Source: Gammaproteobacteria bacterium
Lineage (GTDB): Bacteria; Pseudomonadota; Gammaproteobacteria; Steroidobacterales; JABDKV01
Direction: 5' to 3'
Assembly: GCA_029862165.1 (NCBI GenBank)
Contig: JAOTXU010000001.1
Location: 290,547-354,546 of the forward strand
DNA: 64,000 nucleotides
Positions 34,649 to 43,755 of this stretch are shown here, in pieces. Position 1 is the first letter of the stretch. Every line of letters starts with the position of its first letter. Under the pieces are notes generated by a model. The model saw nothing but the letters and a program-made list of their open reading frames with translations. It made no database searches and was not told where the DNA came from. The position numbers and the translations under genes are program-made.

Positions 34649-36073
34649 ATGGTTGCTACCAATCCAAACCCACAGGACCGGGAGCTGGCATGGTGCCGAT
34701 CCCTGTTGGAAGCTATTACAGCGATTCAGCAACAGCTGCAATCTGGTACGCGGCACAGCGAGAGTATCTCTTGCATCCTCGCTAAGGCACTGGAACTAAC
34801 CGGTTGTGCAGCAGGCATGTTGGCCAATGTTTCCGGCGAAGAGCCGTGCCGATTGACTGAAACCGTGCCTGAGGCATTGCCGCGCGAGGAGACGCTGGCA
34901 GCCTACGATGAATGCGCGCGAGTGGCCTTGCAAAGTGGCCAACATCTCATTTCATCCGACGGCAATATCACCGCGTTGCCATTGCGTATTGGCAACGTGG
35001 TCCACGGTGTGCTGGTTCTGTCCGCGCCACCGGTTCCGTGGGCGGACGATTTGATCGTGTCGATGGCGCCGTTTGCCGGCATGGCTGCTGCCGTTCTGCG
35101 GCAGTTTCAGGAAGATCTCAGCGCATCACAGGTCGAATTGGTCTTTGACAACCTGGCTGACGGCATACTGACTGCCAACGGTGATGGTCGTATCGAATCG
35201 ATGAACGCAGCCGCCGAACAGATGTTTGGCTACAACGCTGATGAAGTTGTCGGCAACAGCGTGCGCATGCTGTTGCCCGAACCCTACGCGCGTCGTCATG
35301 ACGAGTACCTCGCGCGTTATCGGGAAACCGGCGTGGCGACAATCATTGGTTATGGTCGTGAACTTGACGGTCAATGCAAAGACGGTAGTGTTTTTCCGAT
35401 GGATGTTTCGGTAAGCCAGATTGAGATGCAGGGCCGAGACGTTTTCGTAATGATTACGCGCGACATCACGGAACACAAAGTTCAGCAGCAAATGGTCGAA
35501 CTCGAACGAGCCAATTCGCAGACGCTGGAGTTGCTGGTCCGTATTGACGCGTTGACCGGAATTGCCAACCGGCGGCACTTTGACGAGGCGCTAACCACCG
35601 AAGTCCGGCGTGCGGCGCGTGACCAAGACCCCGTCTCATTGATTTTTTGCGACATTGATTTCTTCAAAGCTTTTAATGATCGCTACGGCCATCTGGCCGG
35701 CGACAAGGCGCTCAAATCTGTCGCTCAAGCCATTGAGAGTTGCTTTCAACGCGCCGGCGAACTCGCGGCACGTTATGGTGGGGAGGAATTTGCTGTCGTT
35801 ATTCCTGGGGCGGATCTGACGGCGGCCGCTAAATTGGCGGAAATGGTCCACGAACGGGTGAGCGAGCTGTCCATTCCTCACGGCACTTCGCGTGTTGCCG
35901 ATCACATTACGATCAGCGTAGGTGTCGCGAGCGCGGTTCCCGGCCCGCATTTCGACGCGACTCAGCTGGTCGAGGAGGCCGATCGTGCCTTGTATCGCGC
36001 CAAGGGCGCCGGTCGTCATCGCGTAGAACTGGCGAAACCTGGCGGGGACCTCTCAAAAGTGGGCGGTATCTGA
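34649..36073 (+). CDS. GAF-PAS-GGDEF diguanylate cyclase
   Basis: The 474-residue cytoplasmic protein appears to make cyclic di-GMP. In order: a GAF-like domain (about 20-150), a PAS domain with PAC (about 155-275; VFDNLADGILTANGDGRIESM; DVFVMITRDITEHK) and a GGDEF domain with ALTGIANRRHFDEAL and the active-site loop ARYGGEEFAVVIPG, intact for catalysis. The inhibitory I-site usually RxxD reads RAGE, so product inhibition may be weak or absent. There is no membrane segment. Start is ATG at 34649. Its ligand is unknown. Confidence 0.92.
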   Translation: MVATNPNPQDRELAWCRSLLEAITAIQQQLQSGTRHSESISCILAKALELTGCAAGMLANVSGEEPCRLTETVPEALPREETLAAYDECARVALQSGQHLISSDGNITALPLRIGNVVHGVLVLSAPPVPWADDLIVSMAPFAGMAAAVLRQFQEDLSASQVELVFDNLADGILTANGDGRIESMNAAAEQMFGYNADEVVGNSVRMLLPEPYARRHDEYLARYRETGVATIIGYGRELDGQCKDGSVFPMDVSVSQIEMQGRDVFVMITRDITEHKVQQQMVELERANSQTLELLVRIDALTGIANRRHFDEALTTEVRRAARDQDPVSLIFCDIDFFKAFNDRYGHLAGDKALKSVAQAIESCFQRAGELAARYGGEEFAVVIPGADLTAAAKLAEMVHERVSELSIPHGTSRVADHITISVGVASAVPGPHFDATQLVEEADRALYRAKGAGRHRVELAKPGGDLSKVGGI

Positions 36074-36113
36074 CAAATCAGGCCGATGTCATGAGCGGCT
36101 CGTCAGGCATACC

Positions 36114-36752
36114 ATGGTCGGCCTGATGCCCGTCAACAAACTCAACGAAACCACTTTGCAGCATGGCCTGGCTGAACTGTGCCGGCGTGACGCGCCTCTG
36201 CGACGCGTAGTACAGGAACGCGGTGCACCGCCGTTCTGGGTGCGCGAACCGGGTTGGCGCACGCTAATCAAGATCATTCTCGAACAACAAGTGTCACTGT
36301 CATCCGGGCGTGCGATCTACCGGCGTCTGGCAACAACGGTAAGGCCTCTGACTGCAAGCCGGCTTAGTTCATGTTCTATCGCGCAACTAAGGCGCGCCGG
36401 TCTGACCCGGCAAAAGGCGGCTTATTGTCGTGGCCTGGCGGCAGCGGTTGCAGACAACACGCTAAATCTTGCGTCTGTGGCACGGCAGAACGATGAGGTG
36501 GCACGCAATTGTTTATGCGAACTTAAGGGCATTGGACCCTGGACAGCCGATGTCTATTTGCTCATGGCTTTGCGACGTCCCGATGTCTGGCCTGCGGGCG
36601 ATCTTGCATTGATCAGGGCAATCGAAGATCTGTACGACATTGTGGAAGCCGACAAGCAGGAGCGTTTGGTCGAAACCTGGCGCCCGTGGAGAGCGATCGC
36701 GGCGCGAGTGCTATGGCATGACTATCTCGCCAGGCGCGGGCGGGATATCTAG
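36114..36752 (+). CDS. AlkA-like DNA-3-methyladenine glycosylase (HhH-GPD)
   Basis: The 212-residue base-excision enzyme removes alkylated bases. Visible: IILEQQVSLSSGRAIYRRL, typical of the AlkA/Mag branch, the helix-hairpin-helix LCELKGIGPWTADVYLLMAL and the catalytic Asp in WPAGDLALIRAI. The N-terminal domain of E. coli AlkA (282 residues) is lacking, so it resembles the shorter Mag1/AlkC-like HhH forms. ATG 36114 and ATG 36126 are both possible starts. It follows the diguanylate cyclase by 40 bases. Confidence 0.88.
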   Translation: MVGLMPVNKLNETTLQHGLAELCRRDAPLRRVVQERGAPPFWVREPGWRTLIKIILEQQVSLSSGRAIYRRLATTVRPLTASRLSSCSIAQLRRAGLTRQKAAYCRGLAAAVADNTLNLASVARQNDEVARNCLCELKGIGPWTADVYLLMALRRPDVWPAGDLALIRAIEDLYDIVEADKQERLVETWRPWRAIAARVLWHDYLARRGRDI

Positions 36753-36757
36753 CAATA

Positions 36758-37774
36758 CTACGGGATTGCCTGTTCCGTATAAGAGAGGGCGAGTTGACCG
36801 TTGAACCGCGGTGAACTGGCACTCGGTGTCGTATCGATATCGGTCAGTGTTTCGGACACAAATAAGCTACGCAGGTCAACGTTGACAGCAAATATGCTAA
36901 GTTCTGCGATGTCCGCCGGGTCGTAACTATCCAGTAAGACTTCGCCATCCAGATAGCGTGACCGCGTTGCATCCCTGCAGTCGCCGTAGCGGGCTTCAAA
37001 GGCATCGTTATCCCCGATCACGCCCTGTCCCGTACCTGCCGCATCAATAGTCCAGAGCAATCTGGACTGGCCGTCACCTTCATCGGTTGTGTTGTCACAG
37101 GTCAGTGCCAGGGTCGTGCCGATATTCATGCCTTCCAACGAAGCTTTGTTCGCTTCGATATCAGCAACGATGTCTTCGGCCAATTGCGTGGCACGTAGTA
37201 CTACCTCGATCATGTTGTAAGCAGCCGATGCCATGCGCATGTCCAGAGTAGCGTTTGTATCGTCTTCGATGGCGACGAATGTTGACCAGCCAAATGATTC
37301 CGGCGCTGCTGCACCGACGGCGACATCGACACCACTGGCGGTTACCGTAACAAGGGTCGTGGTGCCGGAAAACAGACTACTAAACTGGCCGGCTACCGGG
37401 TTGTGCCCAAGTCCTACATCGAGTGCGACAGTGACTTCGAACGCGGTTTGTCCGTCTAAGAGTTCATCCATGGTTTTTGGCGTAACTGTCGCGACAAAGC
37501 CACTGTTGGTGTCCAGCTCGATTGAATTGCGCTCGAGTGTGAGCCGGTCGCCCTGATTGGCGTTGTAGCTACCACTGAGTGACAAAACTGTCAGTTCAGC
37601 GGATCGTGTTTCGAGTTCCCGTGCCAGCGGTGTTGTGAGAGAACTGAGCAGGTAACTAACCGTTACCGGTACGGGTGGCGTCACAGTTTCCTCATCTTGA
37701 AAGCTGCTGGCTATAATTGTGATTATTCCCACAGCCCAGATCAGGCCCAGACCGAGTGGCTTCGACACATTCAT
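36758..37774 (-). CDS. Exported protein of unknown function
   Basis: About 338 residues with an N-terminal signal or anchor (KPLGLGLIWAVGIITIIASSFQDEE) and a soluble, acidic, Ser/Thr-rich body of repeated beta-like segments; two cysteines (LTCDNTTDEG and YGDCRDATRS) could form a disulfide. ATG 37774 forms an ATGA overlap with the upstream membrane gene; ATG 37783 is an alternative start. I recognise no domain. Coupling to the next gene suggests a two-component envelope unit. Confidence 0.72.
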   Translation of the reverse strand: MNVSKPLGLGLIWAVGIITIIASSFQDEETVTPPVPVTVSYLLSSLTTPLARELETRSAELTVLSLSGSYNANQGDRLTLERNSIELDTNSGFVATVTPKTMDELLDGQTAFEVTVALDVGLGHNPVAGQFSSLFSGTTTLVTVTASGVDVAVGAAAPESFGWSTFVAIEDDTNATLDMRMASAAYNMIEVVLRATQLAEDIVADIEANKASLEGMNIGTTLALTCDNTTDEGDGQSRLLWTIDAAGTGQGVIGDNDAFEARYGDCRDATRSRYLDGEVLLDSYDPADIAELSIFAVNVDLRSLFVSETLTDIDTTPSASSPRFNGQLALSYTEQAIP

Positions 37775-38172
37775 GTCATGCACCTCGTAATGCGTGTTAC
37801 TAGGACGGCAATGTAGATTGCAGCGATTATTGAGATCAGATCAGCCGGGTCAAAAGTACTGGCCTGTTGATAGGCCGCCAATGTTTGGGGCACTGGGAAT
37901 AACGCGTGTTGGGCCAATTCTGCCAGCATTTCGATAGCGCCCCACGTAACAATTACAGCAATCGCCATGGAATGGCGGGTTACCATCAAAGAGCCCAGCA
38001 GAGCGAATGCCAGGGTGTGTAACGCCGAAGGCAATTGGCCACCCAGTGGAACAGGGATGGGGCCTGCGGCGTAGTAGACGCTCGCAGGGCGCACGAACAG
38101 ATAAATGGCACAGCCGACGAGCAGGGCAGTTGCTGCCACAACGTGTGGGTACCAGTGGGACCAACGCTTCAT
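37771..38172 (-). CDS. Small VanZ-like membrane protein
   Basis: The 133-residue protein has about four hydrophobic segments (roughly 10-26, 48-66, 70-90 and 112-126). The region HTLAFALLGSLMVTRHSMAIAVIVTWGAIEMLAELAQ, with Glu and His in a helix, recalls VanZ-family proteins, but the match is weak. It overlaps the downstream exported-protein gene by four bases and lies 48 bases after the PAS-protein stop. Confidence 0.65.
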   Translation of the reverse strand: MKRWSHWYPHVVAATALLVGCAIYLFVRPASVYYAAGPIPVPLGGQLPSALHTLAFALLGSLMVTRHSMAIAVIVTWGAIEMLAELAQHALFPVPQTLAAYQQASTFDPADLISIIAAIYIAVLVTRITRCMT

Positions 38173-38220
38173 GAGTCGATTATGCGTGGGCCGCCTTCGA
38201 TCGGCAATGCGCGGCCGGTT

Positions 38221-39468
38221 CTAGGCTTGTTTCAGGTCGGCGCCTGAATGGCGATGCTTTTCGGTTACATCAACCATGAAGCCACGAAGTTTTTTTGGCT
38301 TATCGTGTCGATCACGTACGACATTGACTATGTCGTGTATCCAGCGTGTGCGTCCGTCAGCGGTGATAATGCGATACTCATGGTCGAAATTCTCTAGCCG
38401 CCGCGAATTACTGGCCCGGGTTTTCATCGCCTTTTCCCGGTCATCCGGGTGCAGCAGCTGCGGCCAGAAATCCTCGCTATTCCATTCCGTTCGTTGATAG
38501 CCGGTGATTTCCTCTGCGTTTGCCCCGACGTATCTAAACTGCTGCGTGCTTGCGTCGGCCTCCCACGGTATCAACCGCAGCACATCGGCAAGTTCCATAA
38601 AGCGATCCTCGCTTGCCTGCAGCGCGGCGGCCGCTTGCATGCGGGCCTGTTCGGCGGCCACCCGGTCAGTAACGTCATGCAGAACAATCATACGACCGGG
38701 TTGCCCCGAACGTGATACATATTCAGCCGCCGTGATTTCGACAAAACTAGCTTCTTCGTCATGCTGTCCAATCCTAAAATGCCCAACATACGAATCTGTC
38801 CCCTGCAGTACGCGATCCAGGCGGATTCGATCCACCGGCATGAAGAAGCCCGCGAAGGCCGTATCCAAGACATCGCGTTCGCGGACGTTGAGAATCTCCG
38901 CGCCACGCTTATTGAGTGTTTGTATACGTCCATTGGCGTCCAACGTGAGCATACCGATAGGGGCGTGTTCCAGAACGTTGCCCAGGTAATGCATGGCATC
39001 ACGATTGGCTTGCCCTGGCTTGCCATTTTTTACTGCAGAAATTGCATCGCGACTATAACTGCAGCGGCGATGTGCCCGATTGACCGCGCGGCCTATAAAA
39101 GTTTTCAGTTCAGACAGTTTGTCAATCGGCAGCAAAGTTACGGCGTCACCGAGGAACGGGCTGAACTCAATTTGGCGAAAATAGTCTTCGGCACGCTCAA
39201 CACTGGACAAGATAATTATCTGAATATTCTTGTCGAGTTTCTGTACATGTTGTGCCACCCGGACAGGATCGGTCAGTGCCGTGCCAAGCACGACTACTTC
39301 GCATTCAAGTGTACCCAGGGTCGAGGCGGTCAGCAGGCGCTCCACGCCATCGAGGGCAGATACCTCCAGACGCGGTGCCGACTGACCGGTGATCTTGTCC
39401 ACAGTCAGCTCATCGACTTCGACAAAAGTTACACGACTGCGTAGGGGATTTTCGCTACTATCTGCCAT
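38221..39468 (-). CDS. PAS-PAS sensory protein without an output domain
   Basis: The 415 residues begin with an alpha/beta, receiver-like region (about 1-135; VTFVEVDELTVDKI, VVVLGTALTDP, IIILSSVERAEDYF) lacking an evident phospho-acceptor pattern. Two PAS domains follow, the first about 160-275 (APIGMLTLDANGRIQTLN; GRMIVLHDVTDR) and the second about 290-405 (FRYVGANAEEITGYQ; YRIITADGRTRWIHDIVNVVRD). The protein ends right after the second PAC segment with no kinase, GGDEF, EAL, HD-GYP or DNA-binding domain. The frame is clean, so this looks like a stand-alone sensor or adaptor. Partner unknown. Confidence 0.8.
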   Translation of the reverse strand: MADSSENPLRSRVTFVEVDELTVDKITGQSAPRLEVSALDGVERLLTASTLGTLECEVVVLGTALTDPVRVAQHVQKLDKNIQIIILSSVERAEDYFRQIEFSPFLGDAVTLLPIDKLSELKTFIGRAVNRAHRRCSYSRDAISAVKNGKPGQANRDAMHYLGNVLEHAPIGMLTLDANGRIQTLNKRGAEILNVRERDVLDTAFAGFFMPVDRIRLDRVLQGTDSYVGHFRIGQHDEEASFVEITAAEYVSRSGQPGRMIVLHDVTDRVAAEQARMQAAAALQASEDRFMELADVLRLIPWEADASTQQFRYVGANAEEITGYQRTEWNSEDFWPQLLHPDDREKAMKTRASNSRRLENFDHEYRIITADGRTRWIHDIVNVVRDRHDKPKKLRGFMVDVTEKHRHSGADLKQA

Positions 39469-39698
39469 ATGTTGCGGCGCAGTGTACCGGGGGGTCGCTA
39501 GTGTGTCACAGCCGCAATTCCAGTGATATGCGTCTGATCACACGTTAACTCCAAGCCAAAACTTCAAACGAGGCCTAGTTGCAGCCAATACATTGAAATA
39601 ACGACTTATTTGACATAATGGCGTCATCGGAGCCTGAAACCAAAGGTCCTAAGGCCACCAGAAAGTGCTATCGGGGCCCCTGTACCTAGCTGCAGAAA

Positions 39699-42600
39699 TC
39701 ACAAAAGCCCACTAGGCCCCGGTGCCTGAAAGAAGGATTCGGCCATCACACGGAGGTCGAGAAAGTTAACGATGCCATCGCCGTTCAAGTCCGCGTCGGG
39801 ATCAGCGGTAAAAAAGACATTTGCCAACTGACGCAGATCGAGAAAGTTAATGAGACCGTCATTGACGAGGTCGGCATCACACAGGTTGCCATAGCCGTCG
39901 CCGTTGGTGTCGCGCTGATCGCTGTTACTGACGTTAATACAGCTATCGCAGGCGTCGCCAATGCCATCGGCATCGGCATCTGCCTGGTCTGTATTGTGGA
40001 CGTCCGGGCATACATCATCACCATCCAGCGCGCCGTCGCCATCGCGGTCGATACCAATGCGATAACCGTCCCCGGGGACAACTGCTGAGAAAGTGAGGTC
40101 CTGGCCGGCAACGTTTGCTAACCCTCGCAAAGCTACCTCAGTGAGTAGTGCCTCCGCCGCGCGATCGCTACGGAAGCTGCCGCCGGCCAGACGCTGCCAG
40201 CCACGTGCCTCGCCATTGATCACACCCTTGACCACGATATCGGCTTCGGTCACGACGCCACCCAGTACTTTGGAGGTAAATACCATATCGGCACGATCCA
40301 GCAGCAGGTCTACTCGATCGTCAATCGCGGCGGGACTGGTGTTGCTCAACGTGATCTGCTGGCCCACGATCGGTGCAAGATCAGTGTCGAACGCCAGCAT
40401 GAACTGTTCCATGTCCAATCGCTCCTGTTCGCTGACAAAACCCACACCCAGTTGTGAATTGAAAACTGTCGCCTGAAAAAATCGGATCAACGAATCGGTA
40501 CTGCCATCGTGCAGAAATCCCGTGCCGCGTACCTGGTCGCCCTTATGACCATTGTCGCCGGTGTTAAAAAATTCAACGTCTGGCATGCCGAACATGCCCA
40601 CTTTCTGGTACATGTTACGTAGATGAGGAATCTTGAGTATCTGCTCTTCGTTCTCGAAACTTGCATGCTTTCCAGTACCAAAGAAACCCAGGCTCGCGTC
40701 CAGCCGGTGACAACCCTCGCAGGTGAACCCGTCGCCATTCGGATCACCGGTGAAATCGATCGGTGCCCCATCCATTCTGCGCGGACCGAAAAACAGATCG
40801 CGGCCGGCCTGCTGTGCCGCTGTCGGCGTGTTGTTCAGCGGACGGACCGGATTAGGAGGCAGAGTCAATGTGAGGGCGAAATCGGCGAAAGCCCGAATAT
40901 CAGTCTCACTCAATTGAGTTGTATTACCAACGAGACCGGGAAACGCGACATTGAAGTTGATAAACGACAACACTTCGTCAAAGGCGTCAGTGCCAAAGAC
41001 ACCAACAGCCCGATCGCCACGCCAATGCATGGCGCCCGAGTTGCTCATGCCACGCAGGGTTTGTGTGGTCATCGGGCCTTTCATCGGATGCAGGTCTCTG
41101 AAATTGCCAGTGCCGTTAATCGTCGGTGAGGCCTGATTGAAATTGATCACGAGGGTTTCGAGGTTGATCGGCATCGGATTGCTGATTACCTCGCCATCGG
41201 GGTCGCCCAGATCCCAGGCCTGACTGTCCATGTCACCAAAGATGTGGCAACTGGCGCATGAGGCCTCGCCATTGGACGAAGTCAGTTGCGCGTCATAAAG
41301 AAACGGGCGTCCGGCGGTCACAAAAACCGGCTCCGGATTATTCAGTGAATGATGAGCGGTCTCGGTGCCGGTGCTGAGATCGAATACTGAGATCGCGTTA
41401 TCAAAACGGGTGGCCACGTACAAACGACCGTTCGCTTCGTCCAGCGCTAAACCCGCCGGGCCACCACCGGTCGTGCTAAGGTAATTTGCGCTGTCGATGG
41501 TTGGGTCAAAGCTGTCGTCGTCCAGTGTTGCGGTGTCGAAGACACCGACTTTGCCGGAGCCGAAAGCGGCGACGTAGAGCGTGTTGCCGTCAGAACTGAT
41601 CACCATATCCATCGGTGTAGCCAGGCTGTGGTCTTTAGTGCCGAGCGGTGCCGGTGTGATGTTGTAATCGATGTGTTTGTTCAAATGCCGCGACGCTACG
41701 CCATTGCTGTCGATAAGCGAGATTCTTGCTTCCGAAAGATGGCCCTGCACGGTGTTGCCAGCAAAAATACCCGGACCCTCAAAACGTACCTCGTTGATTG
41801 AGTCGGTATTCGACACATAGATTGTCCCGTCAACCGGATTGACGGCCATGTTGAACAGCACGGTGCCGACATGAGGGTGGCTGTCGGTAATACTGAACGT
41901 GTCGGCATCGATGGCAAATACATCGAGATCGGGCAGATTGAAGCGGATCCCATTACTCCAGTTCCGGTTCAACTCGTCGCGCCACTCGCCTGTGCCATTG
42001 TCGTACTTGACGATGAGACCGACTTCAGGTGCCGCGTCACCGTGGACATTCATTGCCGGCCCCGGGTTGCCACCGGGTAATTCACCACCGGGCAGGCCGT
42101 TGGGTGACGTTATGCCATCACCGCTGCAGGCAACCCCGTCGAACCCGTCGCACACGATGTTTTCACTTACGACGGCGGTTTGGTTGCCCGAATGGAACAC
42201 GGCCGCATAAACAGTGCTGCCATCGGGTGTGGTGGCCAGTGCGCGTGGCGTGTCACCAAACAATTCGATAATTTCCAGTGGCGTGCCACCGAGTGTGGTG
42301 CCCAGGGCAGCGGCGTCAAATACCCAGACATCGGCTCGTGGCACACCAGCGGTTGTCAGTTGTGGATCTCCGGCGCCGGTAACCGCCGAAATTGATGCAT
42401 GCGTGCGATGCTGACCCCGGTGCGCGGTCGTAATGAAGGCATGTTCGTTGCCCCCGGTACCGGCAAAAACGATATCGCGTGGTTCGTCGCCGACTAGAAG
42501 CGTGCGGATCACGCGTGGCTCGCCAGTCACCGATACGATGCTGATGCTGTCGGAGAGATGATTGACCACCCACACCTCAGCGTTGTTCCGTGCGACTACG

Positions 42601-42830
42601 GCCACCGGCTCGAGACCGACTGCGACCGAACTCAAATGCTGCAGACCGTCACTGCGTATCGCAAAGATTTCAAGCGTATTGCCGGGTGTATTGGTGGCAA
42701 ACAGATGGCCACCGTCTGGCGACTTCGCGAGTGGGCGGACCGAGCCGCTCTCAAACGCGACCTGTGCTGAAGCCGGCGTGGCGGCCAGTAGCGTCAGGAA
42801 TGCAAGCAAAGTGGACAGGCGCTGTAACAT
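39699..42830 (-). CDS. Exported beta-propeller/dihaem cytochrome protein with dockerin-like tail
   Basis: This 1043-residue protein has a signal peptide ending TPASAQ. Residues about 25-515 contain YVTN-type repeats (DGNTLYVAAFGSGKVGVFDT; ANGRLYVATRFDNAISVFDL). Two haem c sites follow, CASCH (about 524) and CEGCH (about 705), in a context like MauG/cytochrome c peroxidases (GRDLFFGPRRMDG; IPHLRNMYQKVG). From about 935 come calcium-binding thrombospondin-3-like repeats (DGDGALDGDDVCPD; DADGIGDACDSC), then two dockerin-like units (NDGLINFLDLRQLANVFF; NGDGIVNFLDLRVMAESFF) and the end FFQAPGPSGLL. It should be periplasmic or surface-exposed. The redox substrate is unknown. Confidence 0.85.
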   Translation of the reverse strand: MLQRLSTLLAFLTLLAATPASAQVAFESGSVRPLAKSPDGGHLFATNTPGNTLEIFAIRSDGLQHLSSVAVGLEPVAVVARNNAEVWVVNHLSDSISIVSVTGEPRVIRTLLVGDEPRDIVFAGTGGNEHAFITTAHRGQHRTHASISAVTGAGDPQLTTAGVPRADVWVFDAAALGTTLGGTPLEIIELFGDTPRALATTPDGSTVYAAVFHSGNQTAVVSENIVCDGFDGVACSGDGITSPNGLPGGELPGGNPGPAMNVHGDAAPEVGLIVKYDNGTGEWRDELNRNWSNGIRFNLPDLDVFAIDADTFSITDSHPHVGTVLFNMAVNPVDGTIYVSNTDSINEVRFEGPGIFAGNTVQGHLSEARISLIDSNGVASRHLNKHIDYNITPAPLGTKDHSLATPMDMVISSDGNTLYVAAFGSGKVGVFDTATLDDDSFDPTIDSANYLSTTGGGPAGLALDEANGRLYVATRFDNAISVFDLSTGTETAHHSLNNPEPVFVTAGRPFLYDAQLTSSNGEASCASCHIFGDMDSQAWDLGDPDGEVISNPMPINLETLVINFNQASPTINGTGNFRDLHPMKGPMTTQTLRGMSNSGAMHWRGDRAVGVFGTDAFDEVLSFINFNVAFPGLVGNTTQLSETDIRAFADFALTLTLPPNPVRPLNNTPTAAQQAGRDLFFGPRRMDGAPIDFTGDPNGDGFTCEGCHRLDASLGFFGTGKHASFENEEQILKIPHLRNMYQKVGMFGMPDVEFFNTGDNGHKGDQVRGTGFLHDGSTDSLIRFFQATVFNSQLGVGFVSEQERLDMEQFMLAFDTDLAPIVGQQITLSNTSPAAIDDRVDLLLDRADMVFTSKVLGGVVTEADIVVKGVINGEARGWQRLAGGSFRSDRAAEALLTEVALRGLANVAGQDLTFSAVVPGDGYRIGIDRDGDGALDGDDVCPDVHNTDQADADADGIGDACDSCINVSNSDQRDTNGDGYGNLCDADLVNDGLINFLDLRQLANVFFTADPDADLNGDGIVNFLDLRVMAESFFQAPGPSGLL

Positions 42831-42933
42831 TGGGGCCTCCAGTATCTTATTTGGCCAATGCGCGCTTTTATATTGGTCTGCGTCGGCCGTTTTAATGGCG
42901 CCCCGAGAGGCGCTGCTGGCCTGCCATTATACG

Positions 42934-43542
42934 TTACAGAGGGGGTACTGACGACGAAAAGCTCTGACGTTCCATAATACCCTTCATCCACCGGACAAGG
43001 TTTTCATAGCCTGGCACGGCCCGCCCGCCTTCTGGCGTTTTCATGACAAATGCGATAACCGGTGCCAGGTACAAGTCAGCGAGCGTTAGGGCCTCACACG
43101 CCAGGTGCCTATTCTCAGCCAGGGCTTTGTCGGCCACCCCGAGTTGATGTTCGAGTCGCGGACGTAAAGCCGCAATTTTTTTTTCGTCCAGCGGGGCCAG
43201 ACCCAGACGCGGCAAGACGAGTGAACGAATCATCACGTCATAGTAATAGTCCATGACGGTGCTGATCCATTGGTTCATGAGACCGCGTTCGCGTGGGTCC
43301 TCAGGGCGTAGCCGCGGGCCCTCGAATACCTGATCGATATACCGCGTAATCGCGCTGCTCTCGCAAAGTATAAAGTCACGGTGACGCAAAATTGGGATGC
43401 GTGCAAACGGGTGCAAACTGGTGTGGTCGGTTGAGCCGAACTCAACATCCTTTAGTTCGTAGGGCACACCTTTTTCTGTGCACGCCATCCTGACAGTTCG
43501 GACATAAGTGCTCTGCGGGGGGCCATAGATGAAAACGCTCAT
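42934..43542 (-). CDS. Glutathione S-transferase family protein
   Basis: The 202 residues have an N-terminal thioredoxin-like GST domain (SVFIYGPPQSTYVRTVRMACTEK; FARIPILRHRDFILCESSAITRYI with the cis-Pro and the Glu-Ser glutathione-binding pair) and an all-helical C-terminal domain (ACEALTLADLYLAPVIAF). It is probably a glutathione-dependent detoxification enzyme. The neighbours do not suggest a substrate. Start is ATG at 43542. Confidence 0.9.
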   Translation of the reverse strand: MSVFIYGPPQSTYVRTVRMACTEKGVPYELKDVEFGSTDHTSLHPFARIPILRHRDFILCESSAITRYIDQVFEGPRLRPEDPRERGLMNQWISTVMDYYYDVMIRSLVLPRLGLAPLDEKKIAALRPRLEHQLGVADKALAENRHLACEALTLADLYLAPVIAFVMKTPEGGRAVPGYENLVRWMKGIMERQSFSSSVPPL

Positions 43543-43755
43543 AATGGTCAGACAGTTGTTTCCAGCTGCTTATTTAACCGCAAAGAATGCTAAATGTCGC
43601 TTCGCCTCCATATCTCACCACGACGGTCTCCGGTATGACTGGTCGGGATTGACCGATTTGCATCTGTTTGATGGGGGTCTCGAGGGTTTCGCTCCATGTC
43701 GCCCCCCGGTGCGCCGAGAGCCGACACAGGAGACGGAATTCTGGGCGTATGCTGG

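Noticed and set aside
39469..39698. Possible gene or element between the PAS protein and the propeller/dihaem protein
   Set aside because: No ORF with a start context, no convincing hairpin with a U-tract and no repeat; it looks like plain upstream sequence.
43543..43755. Possible riboswitch between the GGDEF-EAL gene and the GST gene
   Set aside because: I compared the spacer by eye with c-di-GMP and glycine riboswitch cores and found no matching conserved core; an Infernal/Rfam scan would settle it.
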